NCBI GenBank assembly: GCA_052143655.1
Contig: JBKQSL010000032.1
Location: forward strand, 6,006-70,005
Direction: 5' to 3'
DNA from: CAVSUR01 sp052143655
Lineage (GTDB): Bacteria; Actinomycetota; Actinomycetes; Streptosporangiales; Streptosporangiaceae
DNA length: 64,000 bases
In this document: piece after piece, positions 41,917 to 51,136 of the stretch
Numbering within the stretch: the stretch's first letter is position 1
Layout: each line of letters begins with the position of its first letter
Translations under genes and position numbers: made by a program
The notes under the pieces: model-generated
The model's input: only the letters and a program-made list of their open reading frames with translations
Database searches by the model: none
Told to the model about the DNA's origin: nothing

Positions 41917-44408
41917 GACTCCGCCTGACCGCCTGCCCCATACGCCAGCAGCTCATACGCCGGGTTGATCATGACGGCCTGGAACTCGCGGATGCCGACC
42001 GGGCCGTGCAGCCGGACCTTGACGCCGGGGACGAGCCCGGGGATGTGCGAGCGGCCGTAGAACAGCGCGGTGAGCTGGCCGGTAGAGTCGGCGACCTCGC
42101 AGGCCAGCACGGTGTTCTCCTGGACCGGGCGGATCTCGACCGCGCGCACCCGGCCGACCACGACCGCCCGGCCCGGCGTGGTGAGCGTGCCGATCGGGTT
42201 GACCCCCTTGGGCGGCGTCGGCCTGCTGTACTCGTCGCTGTCGGGCTGGGCCGGCTCGTCCGGCACCGGCGCCTGCGGCGGCGGCGCCGGCTCAGCCGCC
42301 GTCGTCCCGTGACCCGGCTGCGCCACCGCGCCGCCATCCGGCCAGGGCCGGTCCGTGACCGCCGCGGCGGCGGTGCCGGCCGGCGGCCCGGCAGCACCCG
42401 GCTGGCCGGGGCCGGCGCCCTGCTGGAACCGGCTATGCAGCGCGCGGGTGCGGCGCCGGACGTTGAACGGCACGATGGTGGCGGCGGCGTGCGGGATCTG
42501 GCTGATATCGGCGGCCATCTTGTCCGCGGTCCGGTCGTGCAGCAGCCGGCCGAGCAGCGGCGAGTAGACCCGGCGGGGGAAGATCGCGGTAACGCCGACG
42601 CCGGGCATCTCGGCGTCCATGCTGACCATCTCGCCGGCGGCGCGGGCGAGGCGGCGGTCCGGGCAGTCGACGAAGTCCAGCGCGATGCCGGTGTTCGCCC
42701 GCACCCACTCCCGGCGCAGCGCATCGGCCTGCACGTTGTCGATGACGAAGTGCACCGCGCGCAGCGTGGTCGGGCGCAGGCTGCGGGCGTACCGCAGGGC
42801 CGCGAGGGTGGCCAGGTCGAGTTCGTCCACGAAGACGTACACGGTGCGGCGCGAGTAGGTCGGCGGCTCGGGCGGCCGCTCCCGCTTGCCGATCCGCTCC
42901 AGCACCTTCGACTCCAGCCCGTACTCCCGGTTCAGCCAGATCAGCGCGGGCACGCCGACGATGAACAGGATGATCACCAGCCAGGCGCCCTCCCGGAACT
43001 TCACGATCGCGAAGATCAGCACCACGATCAGCGACATGACGCCGGCCGAGAAGTTGATGACCAGCTTCCGGCGCCAGTGTGCTTCCCGGGTCCGGTGGTG
43101 GTAGCGGGCCATGCCGAAGCCGGCCATCGTGAACGCGGTGAAGACGCCGAGCGCGTAGAACGGCACCAGGTTGTTGACGTTCGCGCCCTGGACGGCCAGC
43201 AGGGTTGCCGACAGCACCGCGAGCACGATGATCCCGTTGGAGAACACCAGCCGGTGCCCGCGCTTCATCAGCCAGCGGGGCAGGAAGGCATCCTCGGCCA
43301 CGAAGCTGGCCAGGAACGGGAAGCCGTTGAAGCTGGTGTTGCCGCCGGTGTAGAGGATCAGCGCGGTCGCCACCTGGACCAGCTCGAACATGATCGTGCC
43401 GAACAGCGAGTGGCCGAATACGGCGCGGGCCTCCTGCGAGATCACGGTCGGCACGCCGATTTTGAACGGCGCGGCGTGCGTGACGTGCGCCAGCCAGGAA
43501 ATGCCGGCCACCAGGAAGCCGAGGATCAGGCCCTCGGTGACCAGCACCCGGCGGGCGTTCAGCCCTTCGGGCGGGCGGAACGCGCTGACCGCGTTGGAGA
43601 CCGCCTCGATGCCGGTCAGCGAGGAGCCGCCGTTGGCGAACGCCCGCAGCAGAACGAACACCATGCCGAACGTGATGAGGCTGATGTGATTGTTCGGCGC
43701 GTGCGCGCCCCACTGCCCGGCCTGCGGGTAGGGCAGGACGGGCAGCGAGCCGAATGCCTCCCGCAGCACGCCGACGACGATCACCAGGATCATCACGCCG
43801 GAGAACAGGTAGGTGGGCACGGCGAACGCGTGGCCGGCCTCGCGGATGCCGCGCAGGTTGCCGTAGCACATGAGCACCACGATGACGATGGAGATGGTCG
43901 TCAGCCAGAAGCGGGTCTGCAGTGCGTGAACATGGGGGAGCGCCGAGGCGACCGCCGCCGTGCCGGCGGCGACCTGCACGGCCACCGTCACCACGTAGTC
44001 GACGAGCAGCGCGACCGCGGCGATCTGGGCCACCCGCGGCCCGAAGTTATCTCGGGCCACCACGTACGAGCCGCCGGCCCGAGTGTAGACCATCACGACC
44101 TCGCGGTAGGACAGCACCACGAGGGCCATGACGAATAGGACCACGCCGGTCAGCGGCAGGATCAGGGTGAACGCGGTCAGCGCCAGGCCGCCGCGCAGCA
44201 GCTCGATGAGGATTTCCTCGGTGCCGTAGGCCGAGGAGGAGATGCCGTCCGGCGACAGCACGCCCAGCGCGATCACCTTGGACAGCCGCTGCTCGCCCAG
44301 CTGCTCGTTGACCAGCGGCTTTCCTAGCAGCCGCCGCTTGAGCACGTAGCCGAACCCCTCGGCCCGGTCAGCGCCGCCGATCAGCCGCGCTTTCGTCCGC
44401 ATGGCCAC
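41913..44408 (-). CDS. APC-superfamily permease fused to a C-terminal OB-fold domain
   Basis: About 831 residues. Twelve-helix APC permease (about residues 45-520) with SPDGISSSAYGTEEI and TRAGGSYVVARDNFG, close to KimA-like K+ uptake and related actinobacterial permeases. Next comes a cytosolic USP-like segment (VYVFVDELDLATLAALRYAR), then a Pro/Ala-rich linker and an OB-fold region of about 85 residues (GRAVVVGRVRAVEIRPV to NPAYELLAYG). GTG at 44408 with GGAGG 10 bases upstream is preferred; ATG 44402 is the alternative and the far upstream extension is rejected. Overlaps the CDF gene, so the two are co-translated. Confidence 0.87.
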   Translation of the reverse strand: MAMRTKARLIGGADRAEGFGYVLKRRLLGKPLVNEQLGEQRLSKVIALGVLSPDGISSSAYGTEEILIELLRGGLALTAFTLILPLTGVVLFVMALVVLSYREVVMVYTRAGGSYVVARDNFGPRVAQIAAVALLVDYVVTVAVQVAAGTAAVASALPHVHALQTRFWLTTISIVIVVLMCYGNLRGIREAGHAFAVPTYLFSGVMILVIVVGVLREAFGSLPVLPYPQAGQWGAHAPNNHISLITFGMVFVLLRAFANGGSSLTGIEAVSNAVSAFRPPEGLNARRVLVTEGLILGFLVAGISWLAHVTHAAPFKIGVPTVISQEARAVFGHSLFGTIMFELVQVATALILYTGGNTSFNGFPFLASFVAEDAFLPRWLMKRGHRLVFSNGIIVLAVLSATLLAVQGANVNNLVPFYALGVFTAFTMAGFGMARYHHRTREAHWRRKLVINFSAGVMSLIVVLIFAIVKFREGAWLVIILFIVGVPALIWLNREYGLESKVLERIGKRERPPEPPTYSRRTVYVFVDELDLATLAALRYARSLRPTTLRAVHFVIDNVQADALRREWVRANTGIALDFVDCPDRRLARAAGEMVSMDAEMPGVGVTAIFPRRVYSPLLGRLLHDRTADKMAADISQIPHAAATIVPFNVRRRTRALHSRFQQGAGPGQPGAAGPPAGTAAAAVTDRPWPDGGAVAQPGHGTTAAEPAPPPQAPVPDEPAQPDSDEYSRPTPPKGVNPIGTLTTPGRAVVVGRVRAVEIRPVQENTVLACEVADSTGQLTALFYGRSHIPGLVPGVKVRLHGPVGIREFQAVMINPAYELLAYGAGGQAES

Positions 44409-44705
44409 GCTGATATTGCCTCCGCTCGCTGCGCCGTCGGGATCTTCATACCATCGCCTGGCCCCCGGGGGCAGCAGGCGGCGGCCGCCAGCCTGCGCGG
44501 CCCGGGAGCTGGCGACCCTCAGCGGGACGACCTTGACCACCTCGTAACGGAGCGGCTGGGCCGGGCTAACCTGCCGTTCACCGGGCATTGGCAGCGTATC
44601 GCGCAGCAGGCGGGGCGCCGTCAGGGCGCGCTCCGCGCTGCTGTGCCACTGTGGTCCGGGTAACACCAGCACAGGCCCGCTAACCGGGATTTAGGGAGGC
44701 TGGCG

Positions 44706-46013
44706 ATGACCACCACCCCGGCGGCCCCGGCTCCGCAGACCGGGCGCGAGCGCCCGCTCCGTCTGTCCGAGCTTCTCCGGCGGCCGATCACCGACCGCGG
44801 CGGCGAGTCGATCGGGCGGCTGTCTGACGTGATCGTCCGGCTGCGGGGCGCCGACCTGCCCCTGGTCACCGGGCTGGTGGCGGCAGTCGGCGGCCGGGAA
44901 GTGTACGTGCCGATCGAGCAGGTCAGCTCGTTCGAGCCGGAAGTGCTCCGGCTCACCAGCGCCCGGCTGGACCTGCGCCGGTTCGAGCGGCGCGAGGGCG
45001 AGGTGCTGCTGCGGGCCGACGTGCTCGGGCACCGGCTGATCGACGTCGAGACCGCGCACCTGACCCGCGCCGCTGACCTGGAGCTGGTGCGCTCGGGCGG
45101 GGAGCGGGTGCTGGCCGGGGTGGACACCCGCCGCCGGGGACGGCGGCTGCTGCGCCGCCCGGGGCCCGACACCGCCTCGCGCTCGTTCCGGGAATGGGGC
45201 AAGTTCGAGCCGCTCATCGGCCACGCCAGCAGCGCGCTGCTGCGCGGGCCGTTCGGCCGCATCCGCAGGCTCAAGCCAGCCCAGATCGCCGACTTGCTGG
45301 AAGAGGCGTCGAAGGCCGAGGAGACCGAGATCCTCGGCCAGGTGCACGCCGACCCCGAGCTCGAGGCGGACGTCTTCGAGGAGCTGGACGACGACCTGGC
45401 CACCCGGCTCCTCGGCGCCCGCACGGACGCCGAGATCGCCGAGGTGCTGGCCCGGATGCGGGCCGACGACGCGGCCGACGCGATCGCCGAGCTGCCGCAG
45501 CAGCGTCGGCAGCCGGTGCTGGACCTGCTGCCCGTCGGCCAGCGGACCAAGGTGCTGACGCTGATGGGGTTCAACCCCACCAGCGCCGGCGGCCTGATGG
45601 GCGTCGATTTCGTCGCGGTGCCCTGCGACTCTACTGTCCGCGCCGCCCTGGACGTCGTCGCGCGTTCGCTCAGCCTCCAGCCCGAGGCCCTGACCAGCGT
45701 GCATGCACTGGACGAGCGCGGGCGGCTGTGCGGCGTGGCCCGGCTGGTCTTGCTGCTGCAAGCTGACCCGGCCGCGCTGATCAGCGGCGTCTACGACGAC
45801 GATCCGGTCCGGATCGGCGCGGGCACGGACATGGTGGACGTCGCGGTGCTGATGAGCGACTACAACCTGATCACCATCCCGGTCGTGGACAGCCAGCGGC
45901 AGATGATCGGCATCATCACCGTCGACGACGTGCTGGAGGCGACGCTGCCCGACGACTGGCGCCGCCGTGAGGCCGCGCAGCCGCCAGACGCCCACCACGG
46001 GGACTCCCCGTGA
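44706..46013 (+). CDS. MgtE-N / CBS regulatory protein lacking the channel domain
   Basis: 435 residues, entirely soluble. An N-terminal PRC-barrel-like part (LLRRPITDRGGESIGRL) is followed by an MgtE intracellular N-domain (LKPAQIADLLEEA...MRADDAADAIAEL) and a CBS pair ending IPVVDSQRQMIGIITVDDVL. In MgtE these domains sense cytosolic Mg2+ and gate the channel, but the channel helices are absent. Its last codons overlap the NRAMP gene, so I infer that it regulates that transporter. Confidence 0.88.
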   Translation: MTTTPAAPAPQTGRERPLRLSELLRRPITDRGGESIGRLSDVIVRLRGADLPLVTGLVAAVGGREVYVPIEQVSSFEPEVLRLTSARLDLRRFERREGEVLLRADVLGHRLIDVETAHLTRAADLELVRSGGERVLAGVDTRRRGRRLLRRPGPDTASRSFREWGKFEPLIGHASSALLRGPFGRIRRLKPAQIADLLEEASKAEETEILGQVHADPELEADVFEELDDDLATRLLGARTDAEIAEVLARMRADDAADAIAELPQQRRQPVLDLLPVGQRTKVLTLMGFNPTSAGGLMGVDFVAVPCDSTVRAALDVVARSLSLQPEALTSVHALDERGRLCGVARLVLLLQADPAALISGVYDDDPVRIGAGTDMVDVAVLMSDYNLITIPVVDSQRQMIGIITVDDVLEATLPDDWRRREAAQPPDAHHGDSP

Positions 46014-47698
46014 CCGGTCCCCCCGATCCGCCGCGCCAGCCCGAGTCGGGCGGCCAGCCAGAGCCGGCCATCCCGCCGAGCCTGGCGCGGCCAAGCGCGG
46101 TGCTCGACCCGGCGCACGTCGGCGATATCGAGGGCGCGCTGGGCCGGATCCGGGTCGACGACGAGCACCGCAGCGGCTGGCGGCGGCGGCTGGTCACGTT
46201 CCTGGCCATCATCGGCCCCGGGCTGATCGTGATGGTCGGCGACAACGACGCCGGCGGCGTCGCCACCTACGCGCAGGCAGGCCAGAACTACGGCTACAGC
46301 CTGCTGTGGGTCCTGCTGCTGCTGATCCCGGTGCTGATCGTCAACCAGGAGATGGTGGTCAGGCTCGGCGCCGTGACCGGCGTCGGCCACGCCCGGCTGA
46401 TCAACGAGCGGTTCGGCAGGTTCTGGGGCTGGTTCAGCGTCGGGGACCTGTTTCTGCTGAATTTCCTGACCATCGTCACCGAGTTCATCGGCGTGTCCCT
46501 GGCGCTGCGCTATTTCGGGATCAGCGCCTACATCTCGGTGCCGATAGCCGCGGTCCTGCTGGTGGCGATCACGGCGAGCGGCAGCTTCCGGCGCTGGGAG
46601 CGGGCGATGTTCGGATTCATCGCGGTCAGCGTGGTGCTGCTGCCCCTGCTGCTGCTCTCGCATCCGGACTGGGGCCAGATCGGCTACCACTTCGTGGTGC
46701 CCGGCATCCAGGGCGGGGTCAACGGGACGGCGGTACTGCTGATCATCGCGATCGTCGGCACCACCGTGGCCCCCTGGCAGCTGTTCTTCCAGCAGTCGAA
46801 CGTGATCGACAAGCGGATCACGCCGCGGTTCATCCCCTATGAGCGGGCGGACACCACGCTGGGCGCGTTCGTCGTGGTCACCGGCGCGGCGGCGATCCTC
46901 ATCGTGGCCGTCTACGCAGTCCGCGGCACGCACCTGATCGGCCATTTCACCAGCGCGCTCGGCGTGGCCAACGCCCTCGGCGCGAAGAGCGGCACGCTCG
47001 GCGGGCTGTTCGCGATCGTGCTGCTCGACGCGAGCATCATCGGCGCCGCCGCGGTGACCCTGTCCACCAGCTACGCCTTCGGCGACGTGTTCGGCATCAA
47101 GCACTCGCTGCACCGCAAGTTCTCCGACGCCAAGCCGTTCTACGCCAGCTACGCCGCGATGATCGCCGTGGCCGCGGGCATCGTGCTGATCCCGGGCGCG
47201 CCGCTCGGCCTGCTCACCACCGCCGTGCAGGCCCTGGCCGGGGTGCTGCTGCCCAGCGCCAGCGTGTTCCTGCTGCTGCTGTGCAACGACCGCGAGGTGC
47301 TCGGGCCCTGGATGAATCCGCGCTGGCTGAACGTCCTGGCCGCCGTCATCATCGGCGTGCTGCTGGTGCTGTCCGGCACGCTCGTCGTGAGCACGCTCTT
47401 CCCGGCGCTCAACGCCTCGGCCGTGGCCGTCTGGCTGGCTGTCGCTTTCGTGGCGGGGGCGGCCGCGCTCGGCGGGTGGCTCATGATCGCCCGCTCCCGT
47501 CGCCCGGCGGGGGTCCCGCACCCGGCCATGACCATGTCGGCGGCCGAGCGGACGAACTGGCGGATGCCGCCGCTCGCGCTGCTCAAGCCGGTTTCCTGGT
47601 CTGCCGGGACCAAGATGGGCGTCCTGGTGCTGCGCGGCTACCTGGTCATCTCCGTGCTGCTGCTGGTGGTCAAGGCCGTCCAGCTGGGCGGCGGCTGA
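46010..47698 (+). CDS. NRAMP-related divalent metal transporter (likely Mg2+), copy 1
   Basis: 562 residues, 11-12 helices. The LeuT-fold metal site motifs are non-classical: helix 1 reads GPGLIVMVGDNDAGG instead of the DPGN motif, and helix 6 has TTVAPWQ where manganese/iron NRAMPs have MPH. Loss of that metal-selective Met has been described for NRAMP-related magnesium transporters. Coupled by overlap to the MgtE-N/CBS gene and convergent with a paralogue under an M-box riboswitch; both point to Mg2+. Confidence 0.86.
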   Translation: MTGPPDPPRQPESGGQPEPAIPPSLARPSAVLDPAHVGDIEGALGRIRVDDEHRSGWRRRLVTFLAIIGPGLIVMVGDNDAGGVATYAQAGQNYGYSLLWVLLLLIPVLIVNQEMVVRLGAVTGVGHARLINERFGRFWGWFSVGDLFLLNFLTIVTEFIGVSLALRYFGISAYISVPIAAVLLVAITASGSFRRWERAMFGFIAVSVVLLPLLLLSHPDWGQIGYHFVVPGIQGGVNGTAVLLIIAIVGTTVAPWQLFFQQSNVIDKRITPRFIPYERADTTLGAFVVVTGAAAILIVAVYAVRGTHLIGHFTSALGVANALGAKSGTLGGLFAIVLLDASIIGAAAVTLSTSYAFGDVFGIKHSLHRKFSDAKPFYASYAAMIAVAAGIVLIPGAPLGLLTTAVQALAGVLLPSASVFLLLLCNDREVLGPWMNPRWLNVLAAVIIGVLLVLSGTLVVSTLFPALNASAVAVWLAVAFVAGAAALGGWLMIARSRRPAGVPHPAMTMSAAERTNWRMPPLALLKPVSWSAGTKMGVLVLRGYLVISVLLLVVKAVQLGGG

Positions 47699-47720
47699 CC
47701 GCCAGCCGCCCAGCCGCGGC

Positions 47721-49340
47721 TCAGTGCGCGAGGGCCAGCTGGACGATCTTCACGACGACCAGGACCGTCGCGGCAGCCAGGTAGGTCCGCAGCACGGTCA
47801 TGCCGATCTTGCGGCCGCGGGGCACCGGCGGGCGACGCAGCAGCGCCAGCGGCGGCATCCGCCAGTTCTCCCGGCCGGACCGGTCGATCGCGACGGCCGG
47901 GCTGCGATGCGAGGCGGCGAGCCAGCCGATCCCGAACACCAGCGCGCCGCCGCAGCAGCAGGCCACGATGATCATCATCTGGCCCGCGGTGATCGCCGGG
48001 AAGAGCACCGAGGCGGTCAGTACCACCGACAGCCCGATCAGCAGCGACACCACGGCCCCGGTGAACAGGTTGGTCTTGCGGCCGTTGATCCAGGGCCCGA
48101 GCACGTCCCGGTCGTTGCACAGCAGCAGCAGGTAAATCGCGGCCGATGGCAGCAGCACCCCGGCCAGCGCCTGGACGCCCTCGGTCAGCAGCCCGAGCGG
48201 CGAGCCGGGGATCAGCACGATCACGGCGGCCAGGCCGATCAGGCCGGCGTAGATGGCGTAGAACCCCTTCGCGCCCTTGACCCCGCGGTGCAGCGAGTGC
48301 TTGATGCCGAACACGTCGCCGATAGCGTAAGCGGTCGACAGCGAGACGGCGAACGCGCCGATGACCGAGGCGTCCAGCAGCGCCACGGCGAACAGCACGC
48401 CGGCGGTCCGCCCGGCGTAGGCCTGCAGCCCGGTGGCCAGGCCCGCGGCGTTGGTGAAGTGCCCGGCCGCGGCCGAGTGCGCGAAGGCGGCCGCGATCGC
48501 GCCCATCAGCGCGCCGGCCCCCAGCACGACCACCGCGATGCCGATCCACAGGTCGGCCTTCTCGTACCGGATGAACCGCGGCGTGATCCGCTTGTCGATC
48601 ACGTAGCTCTGCTGGAAGAACAGCTGCCACGGCGCGACCGTGGTGCCGACGATCGCGATGACCAGCAGCATGACGCCCGCCAGCTGGCCCGAGCCGCCGG
48701 GCAGCTGCGGGATGACGAAGTCGCGCGCCATCTGCCCGGCCGCCGGGTGGGCCAGGAGGTACAGCGGGATGAGCAGCAGGCTGCCGGCGCAGAACGCCAT
48801 CGCCAGCCGCTCGAACCGGCGGAAGCTGCCGGTGAAGGCGGCGCCGACGATGACCGCCGCAGCCATGATCACCGCCGCGAACTTCGGCACCCCGAGGTAG
48901 CTGGCCGCCAGCGTGATGCCGATGAACTCGGTCACGATCGTGAGCGCGTTGAGCATCAGCAGGTCGATGACGCTGAACGCGCCCCAGAACTTGCCGAACC
49001 GCTCCAGGATCAGCCGGGCGTGCCCGACGCCGGTCACCGCGCCGAGCCGCAGCACCATCTCCTGGTTCACGTACAGCACCGGGACCAGCAGCAGCAGCGT
49101 CCACAGCAGCCGGGTGCCGTACTCCTGGCCGGCCTGGCCGTAGGTGGCGAACGCGCCGGCGTCGTTGTCGCCGACCATCACGATCAGGCCCGGGCCGACG
49201 ATCGCCAGCAGGGTCTTGAGGTGGGCCGCCCGGCCGCGGCGCGGGGAGTCGTCCAGCCGGATGGTGCCCAGGGCACCGCGAATGTCGCCGGCGTGCTGCT
49301 CGTCAAGTGCCGCGCTGCGGCGCTCGATGGTTGCGGTCAT
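47721..49340 (-). CDS. NRAMP-related divalent metal transporter (likely Mg2+), copy 2
   Basis: 539 residues, clearly paralogous to copy 1 (GPGLIVMVGDNDAGA, TTVAPWQLFFQQSYVIDKRI, LCNDRDVLGPW). ATG at 49340 with GAGGGAGGG. The 450-base leader contains an M-box Mg2+ riboswitch (49635-49790), a hairpin and a 23-codon leader ORF (49444-49515), so expression should rise when Mg2+ is low. The two paralogues end 22 bases apart, tail to tail. Confidence 0.88.
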   Translation of the reverse strand: MTATIERRSAALDEQHAGDIRGALGTIRLDDSPRRGRAAHLKTLLAIVGPGLIVMVGDNDAGAFATYGQAGQEYGTRLLWTLLLLVPVLYVNQEMVLRLGAVTGVGHARLILERFGKFWGAFSVIDLLMLNALTIVTEFIGITLAASYLGVPKFAAVIMAAAVIVGAAFTGSFRRFERLAMAFCAGSLLLIPLYLLAHPAAGQMARDFVIPQLPGGSGQLAGVMLLVIAIVGTTVAPWQLFFQQSYVIDKRITPRFIRYEKADLWIGIAVVVLGAGALMGAIAAAFAHSAAAGHFTNAAGLATGLQAYAGRTAGVLFAVALLDASVIGAFAVSLSTAYAIGDVFGIKHSLHRGVKGAKGFYAIYAGLIGLAAVIVLIPGSPLGLLTEGVQALAGVLLPSAAIYLLLLCNDRDVLGPWINGRKTNLFTGAVVSLLIGLSVVLTASVLFPAITAGQMMIIVACCCGGALVFGIGWLAASHRSPAVAIDRSGRENWRMPPLALLRRPPVPRGRKIGMTVLRTYLAAATVLVVVKIVQLALAH

Positions 49341-49443
49341 GGCTGACCCTCCCTCTCCCCGGCCAGGGGCGTAACGGGAGGCACACGGCAGCCTGCCAGG
49401 CGGTCAGGCGGAGGCGGCGGTCAGTGCGGAACGCGCCGGGCGG

Positions 49444-49515
49444 TCACCGGGTGCCGGAAGAAAACGAGGACGGCTGGAGGCGGGGCCAATGATGGCCCGG
49501 TGTACTGCTCTCCAT
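49444..49515 (-). CDS. 23-residue leader ORF between M-box and transporter gene
   Basis: ATG at 49515 preceded by GGAAGGAGG at ideal spacing; encodes MESSTPGHHWPRLQPSS then FSSGTR. It ends 103 bases before the transporter start. A perfect hairpin (ATGACGC / GCGTCAT, 49535-49554) lies directly before its ribosome site, placed to act as the expression platform of the riboswitch. Comparable in position to mgtL-type leaders, though the sequence is unrelated as far as I can tell. Confidence 0.62.
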   Translation of the reverse strand: MESSTPGHHWPRLQPSSFSSGTR

Positions 49516-49634
49516 GTCTCGCCTCCTTCCGGCCATGACGCGCGCGGGCGTCATCCGGCGCGGCACCGCGGGAACGCGGCGGCCGCCCATGGGCGCAGGG
49601 AAGAACGCCAGCCAATAGGCGGCGCGCACCCCAG

Positions 49635-49790
49635 ACTCGTCAGAGCTTTGGCACGACACGACGTAGCGCCACTGGCGCAGCCACTTCGGGTCACCCCTTA
49701 GGCCGGGGAGACCTGTCCTGACCCTGGGCGTCTCTCGACGTCGTCGGATCAGTGGCCTGTGTTCGTGTCGACGCCTCACCGAACGAGGTG
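49635..49790 (-). promoter_or_regulatory. M-box (ykoK) magnesium riboswitch
   Basis: Read on the minus strand, conserved M-box blocks occur in order: CTCGTTCGGTGAGGC, ACACAGGCC, GTCGAGAGACGCC, GGGTCAGGACAG, CCTAAGGGGTGACC and the terminal GTGCCAAAGCTCTGACGAG. These match the family consensus (GGUGAGGC, GACGCC, GGGUCAACAG, UAAGGUGA, GUGCUAAAGCUCU). CTCG near the 5' end pairs with CGAG at the 3' end. Mg2+ binding is known to switch off downstream genes. Boundaries are approximate. Confidence 0.9.
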
Positions 49791-49869
49791 CCGCGGTCAG
49801 CATACTCGCTGGCCGGCGGGGCGGCAAACCTCCCGGCGTGTGGTTGATCACCCTGCGTGCCCCGGCGGG

Positions 49870-51006
49870 TCAGCCGACGGCGCCGGCCGCCCGCAGTTGG
49901 GTGATCTGCCCGGCGGTGCAGCCCAGCGCGGCCAGGATCGCGTCGGTGTCGGCGCCGGGCCGCGGCGGCGGGGCCGGCGGGCCGGCTGCCGACCGGCTGA
50001 ACCGCGGCGCCGGCGCGGGCTGAATGATCCCGCCGACGTCCACGAACGCCGCCCGCGCGATGGCGTGCGGATGGCCGGGGGCCTCGCCGAGCCCGAGTAC
50101 CGGCGCCACACAGGCGTCAGAACCGTCGAACACCGCGGTCCACTCGTCCCTGGTCCGCTGGGCGAAGGCCGCCGCGAGCCGCTCGCGCAGCGCCGGCCAG
50201 CCGGACCGGTCGTACTGCGGCGGCAGGCCGGCGTCGGCGAGGCCCAGGCCGGCCAGCAGGCGGGCGTAGAACCTGGGCTCCAGCGCACCGACCGCCACGT
50301 ACCCGCCGTCCGCCGTGGCGTAGGTGTCGTAGAAGGGAGCGCCGCCGTCGAGCAGGTTCGCCCCCCGCTGGTCCTGCCACTGCCCGGCGGCGCGCAGGCC
50401 GTGGATGAACGCGGTGAGCAGCGCCGAGCCGTCCACCATCGCGGCGTCCACGACCTGGCCTGCCCCGGACCTGGCCCGCTCGACCAGGGCGGCCAGCACG
50501 CCGAGCGCGAGCAGCATGCCGCCGCCGCCGAAGTCGCCGACCAGGTTCAGCGGCGGCACCGGGCGCTGGCCGGCCCGGCCGATCGGCGCGAGGGCGCCGG
50601 AGACGGCGATGTAGTCGATGTCATGCCCGGCCGCGGGCGCCAGCGGGCCGTCCTGGCCCCAGCCGGTCATCCGCGCGTACACCAGCCGGGCATTGCGCCG
50701 GGCGCAGTCGGCCGGCCCGAACCCGAGCCGCTCGGCCACGCCCGGCCGGAAGCCCTCGACCAGCACGTCAGCCGATTCGGCCAGCCGCAGCAGCACGTCC
50801 AGTCCGGCCTGGCTCTTGAGGTCGATGCCGATGGACTGGCGGCTGCGGGCCAGCGGGCCAGCCGGCGGCGGGGCGTCCTGGCCGCCCGCCGGTACCCGGT
50901 CTACCCGCACGACCTGCGCGCCGAGGTCGGCCAGCAGCATGCAGCCGAACGGCGCGGGCGCCAGGCTGGCGATCTCGATGACCCGGATGCCGTCCAGCGG
51001 GCCCAC
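49870..51006 (-). CDS. Alpha-methylacyl-CoA racemase (CaiB/BaiF class III CoA-transferase fold)
   Basis: 378 residues. The AMACR subgroup is indicated by the catalytic pair: His in GHDIDYIA and Asp in VGDFGGGGML, as in M. tuberculosis MCR. The opening LDGIRVIEIASLAPAPFGCM is typical. It interconverts (R)- and (S)-2-methylacyl-CoAs, needed for beta-oxidation of branched or sterol side chains. GTG start. No other lipid-degradation gene is adjacent. Confidence 0.92.
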   Translation of the reverse strand: MGPLDGIRVIEIASLAPAPFGCMLLADLGAQVVRVDRVPAGGQDAPPPAGPLARSRQSIGIDLKSQAGLDVLLRLAESADVLVEGFRPGVAERLGFGPADCARRNARLVYARMTGWGQDGPLAPAAGHDIDYIAVSGALAPIGRAGQRPVPPLNLVGDFGGGGMLLALGVLAALVERARSGAGQVVDAAMVDGSALLTAFIHGLRAAGQWQDQRGANLLDGGAPFYDTYATADGGYVAVGALEPRFYARLLAGLGLADAGLPPQYDRSGWPALRERLAAAFAQRTRDEWTAVFDGSDACVAPVLGLGEAPGHPHAIARAAFVDVGGIIQPAPAPRFSRSAAGPPAPPPRPGADTDAILAALGCTAGQITQLRAAGAVG

Positions 51007-51136
51007 GGCGCTGCCCCCTCCCGGGACGGTCAGCCCGCGCCTTCCGGGCAGGTCAGCCGGTCGCGGCCAGTAGCACAGCCACCCGGCGCGGCGGCCATGC
51101 GCTACTGCCCCGGGTGATGCGCGGTATTGTCAGACG

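Noticed and set aside
42006..44138. 710-residue plus-strand frame antisense to the APC permease
   Set aside because: Low-complexity Arg/His/Asp/Gln-rich translation typical of antisense GC-rich DNA; no motifs.
49444..49851. 135-residue minus-strand frame covering the M-box
   Set aside because: The upstream part coincides with conserved riboswitch sequence; only the last 23 codons have a ribosome site.
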